Below, one piece after another: positions 47,999-61,063 of a stretch of DNA of 64,000 nt; within the stretch, counting starts at the first letter, position 1; each line of letters begins with the position of its first letter. The stretch is taken from NCBI GenBank assembly GCA_016165875.1, contig JABBOT010000004.1, forward strand, positions 14,013,672 to 14,077,671, read 5' to 3'. The notes under the pieces are model-generated. The model made no database searches. It was not told the origin of the DNA and saw nothing but the letters and a program-made list of their open reading frames with translations. The stretch is from Acanthopleura granulata. Taxonomy: Eukaryota; Mollusca; Polyplacophora; Chitonida; Chitonidae. The translations under genes and the position numbers were made by a program.

Positions 47999-48002
<4 letters not shown>

Positions 48003-48884
48003 GACTTTGACAGAAGATGGTTACGTGGAGTTAGTAGTCAATAGTTTTCAGAGATGTCGGAGAGACATACGTGTATGCTGATGAGTGATGCACGTTTAGC
48101 GTGATACCATATGCACCAAAGCAGTTGTATAACATTTTAGAACTACAGTATGATGACCCGCAATGCTCATTCCTGTACGTACGATTAGCATCCTTAGTCT
48201 TCAAGGAATCTTGTAAATTTGTCCTAGCTGGGCAATAGTGCATCGAGGATGTCCTTGTCGACTATGTATTGTACACATGCTGGGCCATGGTTTTGCACGG
48301 TTGGCTTTATTTCAATTACTCGAATCGATTCACTGCTGATGATGCAATGACATACTTAAAATATTTTGAAAACATTATTAAGGATGTTGTATAAAATAGA
48401 GGTTTTCGAATTTTAAATGACTTTTTAATGTTTTAACTTATTTTGAATGCCTTTTTTTCTTTCTTTTTGTTATAAGATGACAGTTTTCTGGTTTTGTTAT
48501 GTTCTTATAACGATATACGTGTAACACCGACAGTGTGGTGTTAAATTAACCATAAACATGCATTTACTTGCACGAAGTTATCGCCATATCATCTAGGCAT
48601 GGACAGGGATACGGATAGTGTCCGGTAATGATATGCACTGAAATCAGCATGCTGGGCACAGCGGATGAATTCAAGTGCCTCCATTAATTTGTATTCAACG
48701 AGTTTCTCCTCATTTCTGCACGAGAAAAAATAGTCAAAACGTAGGCCTAGGTTGAAGTCTTAAAACTTATCGAGGCTTCCATCGACGTGACAGTTAACGT
48801 TATAAATCGAAGAGATACCCAGGTACCTACTGTAACTTTGTGTTGAAACTCATAAAGAAATGATGATACTGGCAGGGGTTGTGT

Positions 48885-49053
48885 AGTTCAGAGAGCGATA
48901 TACCTGGAACTCCTGGAAATGGACCAATCTTCGGCATGGCGCTCTTTGGGGCAGCATTATAAATATGTCGGTTTACTACCGGCCTGCTACAAGGAGATAT
49001 GGCCAAAATAAAATTGAAAACGACGCTAAAACCCAATCAAACAAGCAAACAAT
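48885..49053 (+). mobile_element. SINE of the GCTACAAGGAGA / ACGYTAAAACCCAATC family
   Basis: Head remnant GGGTTGTGTAGTTCAGAGAG, then CCGGCCTGCTACAAGGAGAT, TTGAAAACGACGCTAAAACC and a tail CAATCAAACAAGCAAACAAT. This 3' end and the GCTACAAGGAGA core are typical of another lophotrochozoan SINE group. The core is the likely source of the 33-bp minisatellites near both GST copies. Confidence 0.6.
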
Positions 49054-50045
49054 CAAAGAAATGATGGAAAAAGTTTGTAACGAACTAACTGTGGCGAATA
49101 TACTCAGAACATTAAGACGTTTTATTCACGGAAATCATGGTTCCACGTATACAGAATTTTAGTTTCAGGATCATTTGAATTTTCCAAATACATAAATAAT
49201 GTAAACTAAGGTTCGGGTAAATCATTTTTACACGAGTTAATTTAGCAATACATCTATACTAGAGGATATATTTTATTAACAGTTATTTGGATTCTCCATT
49301 ATTTTTGTTCCGAAGTTCTCACTGCTGATGTTGATTACATCAAAGAAGACAGCACAATTCTACATACGTTACTGTGGACCTTCTGCACGGACTCACAAAA
49401 AATGCAAAAAAGCTTCCTCTCTGATTTCTCTGTTAACAATGTCGATTCGAATGAAGGTAAGGAAACTAGGACTTACACCGGTCTGGAGCATTTATGACGT
49501 TACATACAGTATAACTTCACTAATGATTGATAAAGTTTATTCGTTTTGCACCCAGATCATAACTTCAGCTTTGCAGTGCGCATGCGTACATTCTTTATGT
49601 CCATGGCACTGTATGAGAACCCTTCTTTCGTTGCGTCTTCATATAAGCATTAAATGGACACGATTTGGCAGTGAAGCGCTGACTGGAAAGTGGTATAGTT
49701 ATTCATTATTACAGCCAATAATGTCCAATATATATTGTGCTTTTGTCTTTTCGGGAAGATTTACCATCCAGATACAACCAAAAGCATCGTGACTACTTGA
49801 TTTCATATAGAACGGCGGTCAAATTTATGCTTATTACAAATTCTAAATATATTCCGTAGTGCTTCGTGATGTTTCAGCAGGTAAACATCAATATTAAATC
49901 ATACGCACATAAGCCCTACATGATGGCTTTTCCAGTAGTTTAGGACCGTCATTGGCCAATGTCGAAGGCTATTTCTAGAGCAAACACAGTTTTAACGACT
50001 GAGATTTATAAGGTACATGCTGGGATATATCTTTTTCTTTTGTAG
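49054..50045. other. No gene recognised
   Basis: Contains the longest unassigned ATG-started ORF of the window (49328-49792, 154 codons), Cys- and Ser-rich without any domain; I do not call it. TGCGCATGCG at about 49577 is an NRF1-like palindrome. Confidence 0.3.
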
Positions 50046-50215
50046 ATCAATTTTGTTAATTTTCACCTGTACGAGAGTACACCGTTCTTGATTTCTCACG
50101 CTTGGACGGCTTTCCCAACCGTTAGGTTTTCATCATTTGCATTGAAAACTTGCCTGGAATGACGGAGAACTGCGTCTTTCCAGCCTGTGTGAAACAGGCA
50201 ATGTGTGGGCCTGGA
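50046..50215 (+). pseudogene. Relic of Mu-class GST last exon (third copy)
   Basis: After TTTTGTAG, the sequence ATCAATTTTGTTAATTTTCA and the following TGGACGGCTTTCCCAACCGT and GAAAACTTGCCTGGAATGAC align with GST exon 7 of the two duplicons, with several deletions, frame breaks and loss of the stop region. No other GST exon was found nearby, so it is an older, mostly erased copy. Confidence 0.8.
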
Positions 50216-50219
50216 ACAA

Positions 50220-53200
50220 ACTGTGCTCTGCACTCGGGTGGACTAGAATTACGCACCATAATACAATTTATACACCAACGATCAATGTCTGGATTTATAT
50301 CCAGCGATCAACGTCTTAACTCAGACATTGTATTTGTCTTGTATAAACAGTTTTGTCTTGTATTTGTTTGTCTCTGTTTATAGGTCATGTAATATCACTG
50401 TGGCATTGATGTTTTATAGGTTTTCCTCCAAGATGGAAAATCTATAACAGATAATCCTTTGTGGTGAAAGAATCAGTAACAAATCATTCTCTGTTTCATT
50501 AGACGTTTTTAATGTCTCTCACGGAACGAACTAGTTAACGGCAAAACCCTCTTAAGATAAACATTAATTTCTGAATATTTTATTATTTTAAGGCATAATT
50601 CTCATTTTGTAGTTTGCACAGTTTTAATTACCTTTTAATGATTTCTGAGAAGTTGTCGCGCACAAATAATATTACACAGATAAGCTCATTAGATAATTAG
50701 ACCTTGAATTTGGTGGTCTGCCTCAAAACCAAATGACAATGCCAGGCTGTGCATTGTTTTGCAATCTGTTGAATTGCTTGTTGGTTTTCGCTTTATTATT
50801 ATTTTTTATGAGTATCATTGGTCAGGTCCAAGCTCTGAGCAAACCGACGTTGGTCATAAATTCATAGCCCTACAGTTTTGACACGTGTATTCCAGGTTTA
50901 GAGTTGAATGGACTTCACCAGGATGTCCATGTATAAGATTAGTATTTCCGTGTATTGCCCGTCGCCACATACACTATAAAATCTTCTGTATAACTTCCTG
51001 ATGAGTAGCAATCATCTGATTTCCGATAAAAATGTTGACTATAGCCACGGTAATTTCATCCTTAATTCAATAAGTTGAATTAAGCGACAAATCATCTCAT
51101 GGCATGAACGGACATTAAGACCAATTTCAACGTGACAATTATGTGATTTTCCCTGAACGAGGTCATGCGAGTCGAGATGAAATAACAATTAATGAAATAA
51201 CAAGTATTACTTAAGGTTTACCTTTTTAACAGATGCCTGAATCATCGGTAACGAATGTCACTGATTATGACTTAATGCTCATAACAACTAAGGATACATA
51301 GCAGGTTCTTGTGCCTTAAGAATACAGGAAACATAAGAACTAGGTTCATTACGTACCTAAGCCGCATATAGATCGTTTCTCAACAAAGTTGGTCGGACAC
51401 TCGCCCTCATCGGAACATAAACGACGATGGCTTCAATCACAAAACATGCTATCCTTGAGGTCAGAAAAGCCACTTAATGGCTTTGGCAATTTAACCTTAC
51501 ATAACGGTATACACAGGGAGATAACTCAGACCTAACACAAATATGGGAGCAGATTTATAAATTCTGCCCACACATATAATATGACGTTCTGCGAGATGAT
51601 CACAAGACCCGATTTCAAAGCAGCTCTTTACTATTACCTCAGAAGTCACCAACTTACATCTTATCACATAGGTCAGAAATCAGAAATCCAGCTTCAATTA
51701 ACGACACCTATGGCCTTTGAGCATAGACCAATCAATTTTACTACTAAACAGTAAATTACTGAGGAAATAATACAAACTACCACCGTTCCATATATAATAT
51801 ATATTTCCTACCCCGATATAGTTTGTGTTTTTTGATTCAAATGAATGCTTAATATGTGTACGGTGATATTTCAGAGATTTAATATCGCATGGTACACTGG
51901 ATGTGAGAAAAATCAAACACACGAAACAATGGAAATATTACGTTGTTGTTGTAGTAGAACAGCAACCACGTAGAACACTACAACCTAGAAGTGCGGATGA
52001 ATCACTACTTGGTATGTTAATTACACAGCTAAATTCGAATTATCAAGTAAGGATAACCTGTACCTGTTAGTTTAACTGGTTGTTGGAAGCAGTCTCTGTG
52101 TATTTCTCTCTCCGAACTGTATAGAAGGCGCCATATTATATGGCATGCTGCATAGGGAGGCCATGATTGCATTCATTATAACCCTGTTATAAACAGGTTT
52201 GATTTTGTCTGAAGATCTACACATGTTTTGGGTCACAAATATAAAAATTAAGAAATTGTTTTTATTATTTTTCTGAATGACACATGTGAAATTCAGCGAA
52301 ATATGAGCTACTGTCTTTCTAATGTGTAACAGCGTTTTGAGATAGAGAGCACTTGCCGAAGTTTATAAAGGCGGGAAATTCAAGTAACTCTGGGACTTGG
52401 TTCAAAAAACCCTTTACTCCACAGCTTTACTTCTCCTCACTGATTAGACCACGAATGGGAATATAACCACCGGAGGTTTAGGAGATCCATTCTCATAACC
52501 CTACACAATGTTTTAACTTGGAATTTTGAGGTTAAGCGTAATATTTTCTCTGCATGTCATTTTTAACTCCCTGTAAACATGGGGCCCCAGTGCCCCGATG
52601 AAATAATGGGTTTACTACAGAAACACGCAGATCTCTATGGGACTATTTCCTTATAACAATTTCAAGGGCATTTATGAAGTTATACCTCAGGCTCCATGTC
52701 TAGATTATTGAAAGCTAATGAAATTTTACTATTACTCTCTTTACTTACACTGGTCCGTAAATTCATGTGAATACCTGGAGAAATCATCAGGCACAAGAGC
52801 GGGTCAGACAGTGTATGTTCTCTCTTGTTGTTAACGGCCACCCCAATAAATGATTGCGTTAAGTCTCTTTAAACTTACATCGCCCCTTTCAGAGAACAAA
52901 ATTTATCGTTGCATACGTGCAGAAGACAGATTGCCCTCAAAGCTAAAAAAATGCTGTTCTAACTGTTTATTTAAATCCTTAGCTAAATCCGAAGTACAGA
53001 AGGAAATAACTTTTTAAGGATCACGACAGTGTAACTTCATCTCATATAAATGTGTTATGCTTACTTGATCTGCTAGAGATACATCGGGTATTGTATTCTC
53101 TTTACTTATATATAAATGATATACCTGTTTTTTTTTGGGGGGGGGGGGTTACTGTCAGTTAATATCTAAAATACGGGGTGTCCTTTTTGTTGTGTCACTG

Positions 53201-54340
53201 GTTAACCCCTAAGAAAGCTCGGGTGTAGCAACTGAATCCACTGGTATATGATTCACAGCAATTGCGTACGCCAACCACGACAAAATCATTGGGTTCCGAA
53301 TTTCCCCAATTGTATACACAAGGAAAGCATATAGAGAGGTAAATAATTTTTGAACGTTGCAAGTCACCAGAAGTTAAAATATCTGCACAAACACACAGAT
53401 TCTATGTCATCATGTTGAATTAAATGCTGTTTGTTATGTTTATACTGAAGATCACTGTGCTGAGTTCCTAACTACATAGTTCTCTCACTATACTACATTA
53501 ATATCACAGGCTGGTGAATAGCGTATACGTGGTACTAGCTGTCGTTGTTGCTTTACGCTTCAGATATTGGATACGATGAGGGATTGGCTGGTGTATGTAA
53601 AATCATTTCATTGAAAGTGCAACAAAAATCAAATATCTACGAGCACTGAGTTGAGCGCTAAAACGAATAAAATCCGCATCAATCACACATATCCTGATAT
53701 AAGTCTGAGTATTAAAACTATTTGCATTTGCATGAACCCTTTCTAGACTGTATAATTCCTTATTGTTTTGTAAAACGCGTAATCTTATGCGAAGTTTTCC
53801 AGCAGTGATATCTTTCTGTGACATAGTACAGACAGTTAACACCCAAGTAGGTTAAGATGCAAGCCAATCTCGCTCTGCAAAATTTTCTCGTCTGGCACTG
53901 TATACATAAGGCCGGGAAATTCTTTCGAAATGCTTTTTAGCTCATGCAAACAAACTCTAAAATTATAGCACCAATTAAACCCGCCAAGGATATTATATTC
54001 AAGACAATAAAATACGTTTCCTCTCATCTCATATAAGTAGGAATTGACATATAGGCCTACGCCATTAAAGCTGGGGAACTCACCACTTTACCATATGTTA
54101 TAACAGACGATGACAAATAAATTCTCCATTCTGCAGTTTGAATATACCGGTTAAGGTGTGTATAAGGTGTGTTAATTAAGCCTTTAATATTTTGGAAAAC
54201 AGTTACGGCCATACCGAGCCAGGATACATGGGATCTATAAATCTGCGCCTTCTGCATTAATAGCATTTTGACAAATCAAAAAATCGATGGGGACATTGTT
54301 AGGAACATAGTGTTTAAACTGATAATAATCCGAATAACCT
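50220..54340. other. Intergenic, no gene recognised
   Basis: 4 kb of AT-rich sequence. Holds a (T)8(G)13 run at about 53130. Short ORFs on both strands show no coding character or splice context. Confidence 0.35.
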
Positions 54341-54547
54341 GGACTTGTCAAGGATTCTGTCGTGTGCGCTTGCTGACAGGAAAATTAATATGTATTCAGA
54401 ACTGACAGCTCGTTCGTTTTTCCACCTTGCACGTTTTCAAAACGTGAAAGGTCACGTAAATGTATTGCCTCTGGTCTTCTTTGTATTAAAACAGACAATG
54501 TCGGCGAAGGGTCTCATCCAAATATATTTGTCCGCCGAGCTACTGAC

Positions 54548-57500
54548 ATGCAGATGTACAAGATGCATCTAAAGATATTTGCTAATGTTGCTGCCTTCTG
54601 TCAAGTTATTCTGGCAACGAAATCGTTGCGAAAAGTCACAGGGGTTAACAACGCGATGTTTGACGACTTGTTAATTTCAGATTATGCGTTAGAAATTGTC
54701 AAAGGCGTTATCTCTCCGATCAGATGCCAGGCTTATTGTCTTCAAAACATGTCTTGTAAATCTTATTTCTACAAGAAGGCGAATGGATATTGTCAGACAA
54801 ATACAGAGATATTTCAGAACACGTATAACAGTGAGACAAGCGTTGGTACGAAGTATTATGTCCGTCTGTCCGCAGGTAAGTTCTACCAACTATCTGTATC
54901 AAAAGTCCAAAAAACTTAAATTGCTACTGAAATATGCGATCTTCGTTTCATCGACATTCATGTTATTATTATGTATACGGCTTCACTTACATGGCGATCA
55001 TTGGTTCTTTATTACATAATAGTAAAAAAACAGTGAAATAGCTTTGCAAAAAACAGATGTTGTTTTGCACTCAGACTCCATAGTTATGTGATGGTTATAT
55101 GTAAAAAGATGTGAACAGTTTGACAGGCCAACACACCTACCAAGCGACACAGAGCTTCAGGTCGCAGGTACACTGTTAGAAAAGTTCGTGTTTTTACCTC
55201 ACTAACTGAGGTATTTCTGGGTTTTACCACTACAGTCGTTTTGGTGTTAAAACACCCATAATAGGACGTACATTCGTGATCTGTGTGGGGGGTTCACATA
55301 TTATTTATTTTTCACGATGATATTACGGCCATTATGACCGTTATTTTACGGTGAAAACAACTGTCAGCTTGTAGTCCTAGGTTGCCCAGATGTTGGAATT
55401 TGCATTATAAAGGACGCGGGCTATCATATTCCACGTCTGAGACGTGGGTTATACTCAGCCGTGCGGCGATGTGGCCTGGATTTCAAACTGGCACCTTACG
55501 CCTGAGAAACAAGCCTTACATGTGTCGCTGGCGACCGCATCTTTGTAATGCAAATTTCAATGTCAGACCTTTTACCAGTAAATTCACGAAAATTTTATAA
55601 CAGTGTAACAAGCACCAATTCACAATGTAACTGCGACATCCCGCAAGAGGAGCACGTGAATCTAAGTGTCGAATTCTTATACCAGAAGTCAGCTAAAATT
55701 GATTTTCCAGTTCAATAATGGCATGAAATGCCATGACCAGTTTCCAAAACAACGTTTAATACAAAACCACGAAAGAATTAAGAAAGTATATACAATAAAA
55801 ACTTAGGATGGATTCATGAGAAGAGAGCAATGATGACGGTGAGACTGATTTACTGTCAACCGAGCAAATGACTAATTAACAGATGATAGACAGAGCCACT
55901 CGTAGAGCTCCGTGTTGCTGGTAAACATCAGTTTTTACATTAATTACACGTTACACATTTATGAATTGTTATGAAAATTAATCTCGGGGGAGAATGCTAT
56001 TCTATCCAAGAGAGACAACTTTGGTTGCACAAATAATTGCTAAAGGCAAACAATTCAAGAAGTATCAAATGTGAATCGCAAACTGATCAAACGTGCACAT
56101 ATACTGCATGATAACATGTTTTTTCTTCCTGGAACAACTAGCATGAACATTAAAGGATTAGTGTTGAGATACTTGGTTTAATTATAAAGCGTGGGACTCA
56201 TTTGAACATGGTATTACTGAAAGGGCTGATAATCCAGTAAGAAAGATTTTACTGCCCTGGCTGATCTATAACTGGTTACTAGGTACGCAGGGCACAACTT
56301 ACATACTGTTAGCTATGTTAGCTGACAGGAGTTTCCTGTTGATTGCAGGAGAGCTACAGATTAAAAGCTGTAGCTATTGTGCGTTTCCAGTCCAATCTAA
56401 CACGAGGCTAAAAGGCAAAATGGAGAATTTCAGTTGCACAGGGGTGCCTGGCGTAGAGCATAATATTAGCATTATATTTAAAGGTTTGGTAAATGTCATG
56501 AAATGCGTCGTATCCATATCCCAGTAGGTCAGCAGAGTCATTACTTCAGCCTGGTCAGATCTGCAGGTGCCGATTTCTCTGTCTGGTTTTCTTTGTACAA
56601 TCCGACGCAAAATCTCAGACAAATATAAGATTAAATGAGTCTCTAGAAACAGGCTGAAACACGATATTGTAGAGAATTGGATTCTCAGTAGATGATGATT
56701 ATCACGTATGTGCTACGCTCGTAGAACCGAAAATTCTACTTTTCGTTCTCTGCTACACCTGCAGGTGAGGAATCTTCAAATATTTCCATTTTAAAAAACA
56801 AATAGCAAAATGAAAACAACAGCAAACACTCAGTGCAGAAAGCTATTTGTAAGGGAATCTGATGGGCATAATTTTTGTTATGTTTGAGACTTTACAGGTG
56901 TAAATAAGGGAATTAGGGCTGCGTGATCCCCGCTTAAGTGATGCAAAAGGAAAATTGATTATATTTTGGCCTGGAGGCAAAATGAAAAAAGCTTTTCTCC
57001 TGTATTTTGTTTCAGAAGATCCGGATAATCTAGTATTCGGGTTTGACCAAAACACCCAAATGATAATCCATTACGGACTGCCGGTGTTCTGGGACATTGC
57101 AAAGGTTGCTTGTTGGGCATACGAAGCACAGCTCGCCTCGCTGGAAACCATGCAAAAGTTTCAGTTTGTCGCCAATTTCATCAGAAACCACCCGGGTAAG
57201 TGTACGAAGTGACATGGAGGGAGCACTCAGAGGCTCTAATACATAAACGGTACAAAGCCATAAGTACTCTGAGATCTGTAGATAAGACATACTTAAAGAA
57301 CATGTGTAAGTTCTTTCATACAGATACAGAACATTCAACGGTATGGAGACATTACCACTGTTATAGGTTTTGCACTATTCTGTATGCCTCCTATAAGGAG
57401 ACTGTACCCACAACAACGGCCCGTACATGCAGATTGTTATACCAATCTTCCCTTTTCCATCAGATTGTTTATTTGTCTCTGGGGCGTGGTCTAACACCTG

Positions 57501-58660
57501 TCAGAACACTTGCTATGACCAAAAAGGACTAATACCTGTTTCTTTGTTTTCCCATCTCCGAGAACGGCCAGATTGTTTTGTTACCACAGTTGATTGATAC
57601 AGAGGATTGGCTAAATGCTCATTAAGTGTTGTTGATTTAGTAATTAAAATCAGACATTTGAGTTCTTGCAAAAGCCTACGCTTTGTTTCTCAGTCCCAAA
57701 CGGAGATGACCTAAGCCACTAGGTAAAAGTTACAACACGCGGTAACCCCAGCGTGCATTCAGATAGATAATGAATAAAAAATAGAATGGGACACTAATGT
57801 CGGCTCCAACGAATGACTTCATGGCGAAAAAAGGTTACATTTTGAAACTGTTTATAATATCTGAGTATACACATGTGCTTTTTCTCCATCCACAAACTAA
57901 TATCATTGTGTGCTGTGTTGAATGCCAGTCAAATAAATAAGTAGCTATGAATTATTTTATAGAGGCTGTGCAAGCCTTTGGTAGAACGGGGGGGGGGGGC
58001 ATAGGAAGGTTCCTGGGTCCCTCGGCTAATTTGTTACCCGACTCACGTTGTTTCTTTATGTATTGGCAACACATCATTTTGAGCAGTGACGTCGATTATA
58101 TTGCAGTTAGCATCGATGCATTTTTATCACATTCTGCTTAAACCGTGATGGTGCGGTATGTGTAAGTTGCCTCTATTTATGCATTTACACGAACAGTTAC
58201 AATGGAACCCTAACTGGTCATTGGTTACGTGTGACCATTTGTCAACTATCACACTGTCATCGCTGCCGTAGTCTTTCATATTAGTATACCAACCTTAGTA
58301 GATATATCACATCCATGGGAAGCCTTTCTGTGGATGTCATATTATTTTTCTATTGTTCAATCAACAAGTTTAATTATTTTTCATGTTGCCTTTCTAGTTC
58401 TCAATATTCCTGGTATGCTGTTCCACGTGGGAGCTACGGATAGAGGCACTGAGGGAGAATGGATTTGGCCAAGCGGAGAATTCCTAAGTGAGAGGTCCGA
58501 TATGTGGTGTAAGGCTGCAGGCGAGCCAGATAACAGTGGCTTTCTTATGTCCTCACAAGATTTTGCCGCGATGAAAAACTCAGCTAAATGTGATTTAACC
58601 TTGAAGGATATATCGCCCTGGGATGCGGGTTACTTCGTGTGCGAGAAAGAAATGAAATAA
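54548..58660 (+). CDS. Secreted PAN/apple plus C-type lectin domain protein (three exons)
   Basis: Extracellular recognition protein. Exons 54548-54875, 57016-57195 and 58398-58660 join in phase 1 and 1 to 256 aa. Residues 1-26 are a signal peptide (core IFANVAAFCQVILA). Exon 1 then encodes a PAN/apple-like module with Cys60, Cys64, Cys70 and Cys82 in CQAYCLQNMSCKSY...YCQTN. Exons 2-3 form one C-type lectin domain: FWDIAKVACWAYEAQLASLE with helix 1 Cys142, then TDRGTEGEWIWPSGEF (the WIGL/G.W.W region), GEPDNSG in the EPN position, AKCDLTL and the final YFVCEKEMK. The GEPD keeps part of a calcium site but the WND motif is not apparent, so carbohydrate binding is uncertain. Stop codon follows directly after the domain. 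Combined PAN and lectin proteins are typical of large invertebrate families with immune or mucosal roles. Upstream in-frame ATGs at 54554 and 54563 are possible starts. No membrane segment. Confidence 0.88.
54876..57015 (+). other. Intron 1 of the PAN-lectin gene
   Basis: Contains a stretch at about 55160-55350 (repeated TTTTAC/TTTTGGTGTTAAAACACC-type palindromic pieces) that looks like an old repeat; otherwise no feature. Confidence 0.4.
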
Positions 58661-58867
58661 GGTCACGAAGATGTTACTCTGTTCTATTATTGATGATAAA
58701 CACCAATGAAAACTTTACATTAAACGAAAGACAACGGTTGAGAAGCACTGCATTCCCACCGTGTAAACGTCACGGTGTACAATCAGTAAAGTATGAGTTA
58801 CTTTGCGCTGCATGTATCCCGTGATTGAGAGTTGTACCGATGCAGAAAGAAATGTTTTTGCTCTAAG

Positions 58868-58873
58868 AATAAA
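58868..58873 (+). terminator. Poly(A) signal AATAAA of the PAN-lectin gene
   Basis: AATAAA in AAGAATAAATGA, about 210 bp after the stop codon. Confidence 0.5.
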
Positions 58874-58879
58874 TGAACA

Positions 58880-60100
58880 CAACTTGACATCCGGACAAAT
58901 GAAACATTGTCATCATTGCTATAATCAAAGACAGAACTCTTATAGCGTTTCTAAGACTCTAGCACATCGGAGAAGCATAGAAAGAAGAGATTCTGTGTAG
59001 CTCAACAGAAACACACACTCAATAACGTTCTTGTCTTTAAAGTAAAAGACAGCTCATGCGTGAGGCACTGTTCATCAAAAACAATAGAAAATTTTCTCTT
59101 GAATGCAAATCCCTGTTTGAATTTAAATGAATTCGTTACCTGACTGGATATTTGAAAGAGCCCATGCTTTTAAGCTTATTAGAGATTGATCAATCAGAGA
59201 ACTAGGAGATATTAGTTGTTTATTGAGTTGACTGTAAATGTAACATGTAGCAACATAGGTACAGGCGTGAATAACACGGCAAAGTATTTCTCGACCTTGG
59301 TGTTGTGGAGGGAGTAAGTTTTTGATCATGTCAGGTTATAAATTTAGATATATACTTAAGTCTCAACCACAGCTCTATCAGCTTACTACTGTCTCCGGTG
59401 ACAGGAGTATTCCGGCAGAGCACGGTCAAATGCCAACTTCCACTGTCCTAGCAGATATTAGAAAAAATACTTTACCGAATAAATATAATATTTTCCAACC
59501 TTTTTGGAAGGCTCAACCTTGAACATGAGTTGTCTTTCACTTTAATCATCTCGCATTTTGTGTGCCTAAAAATGTGCATATCTGACGTCTTTTGAGAAAA
59601 ATATCCAGCCAAAGGCAGGTGTAAGTTTTAGTACCAATTGTATTTATTCCAATCCCTTTTCGTTTTATTTTATAATTGCTGTATTTCTTCTTTTCCAAGT
59701 CTTATATGAAGCTGAACTCATATCGCTTTTTGTTTTTTTGACCAGCAACGTGCGTTTCATTTTTAGAATAAAATGTGTTGTGTATTATAAGAACTTATAA
59801 GCTTGAATTACGTTATTCTAGGAATGTTTATTTATTTATTTATTTAATTACTTTTCCTATTGATTTTGTTTGTATTACCTCACAACACTTGTATGTTTTG
59901 TCAAAGACTTGGCCGTTTTGAACCTGCTACTGCCTGCACTTTGTAATAAATTGTCAAGACATATTGATAATGATTGATGAACTCATGTAGTTGGTCTTTT
60001 CCGGGATTCGCTTTAAGATCTGTAAGGCTCACATTAAGCTTCAATATCCAGTTTGTGTACTTCCTTGTCAAATGTCCGAAATTGTCCCTGTCACGAACCT
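58880..60100. other. Intergenic, nothing recognised
   Basis: AT-rich; a TTTA repeat run at about 59829-59845. No exon or transposon feature seen until the LINE relic. Confidence 0.35.
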
Positions 60101-61060
60101 ATTTAACGGTACGCTTTTTTTTCACTGCTTTTTGTTCATGAACTTATCTTGGTTACTTAGTGATGATGTCGAACTAAGCCCAGGTCCACTTTAAACACTC
60201 TGTTTCACGCATGTGTCAATCGTACACCTTTATGTATGTGGCCTAAAACACACGTTAGACTTAGTTTTTGCTAATCTCAGCTGGCATTGACGTCATTGCT
60301 TTCACCGAGACCCATCTTACTTCTCATGTTCCAAGTATTTCTGTCTTAATGCCTGGCTTTTCACAGCCTATTAGGCGTGAACGTTACCAAGCTTAGGGTG
60401 GACTATGTGTTTATGTATCGAAATAACATCCTTTTCTAGTGGAAATAATGTGGTTGGAACTATTCGACAACAGCAATTGGTATAATCTATAGACCCCAGG
60501 GAACAGACGTTGGGCTGTGGGAGGTCCTAGGAAACAATTTAGAATCTGTTATCGACTCTTTCCAAAGTCACTACAAAATACTGACGGACGACCTAAATAC
60601 AAATTTAGTTAATCCAGCCAAGAAACATCTGTCAACTATAATCATTACTTTTGGTATGACTCAGTTAATTGACGAACCCACTAGGCTTTTTTCGAACACG
60701 TTATTGGATTCGATCATTTGAAATAAGCGTAGGCTCGTATTCGAGTCTGGGACCATATCTAACTTCTGTAGTGACTATTGTGATGGTTTGTCTGTTTAAG
60801 ATCTACAATCCCGAAGATGCAAAAATATAACAAACAAATATGGCATTATAATTCCGAAAATTGGAACGGATGGCGTAATTTTTTATCCAAAGTCGATTGG
60901 AGTGAAATAATCCCAGTTGATAATGTCGACGAAGCCAATCTTTGCTGTCAATTCTCTGATTAAGAAAGCAAAAAAAAAAAAAAAAAAATCCACGAAGAAA
61001 AAATAACTGGAACTGTTGGGAGTAAGTTCTGGTGGAAACTTTGGAAACTTCACCTAAAAT
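60100..61060 (+). mobile_element. Decayed non-LTR retrotransposon (CR1/L2-like) 5' ORF2 and endonuclease region
   Basis: LSDDVELSPGP (codons at 60159-60188) is the 2A-like element found at the start of the polyprotein in some CR1/L2-type LINEs, with Ser for the usual Asn. It is followed by pieces of an AP endonuclease: VIAFTETHLT (about 60291), GGLCVYVS (about 60397), IGIIYRPQG (about 60475), and MTQLIDEPTR...LLDSII (60656-60720), and by a W..FL.KVDW segment at about 60880. Stops and shifts break the frame throughout. No reverse-transcriptase domain is present before the satellite starts at about 61060. Confidence 0.75.
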
Positions 61061-61063
61061 ATT

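Noticed and set aside
49328..49792. 154-codon ATG-started ORF
   Set aside because: Longest unassigned ORF, but without signal peptide, domain, homologue known to me or splice context; length is compatible with chance in AT-rich DNA of this size.
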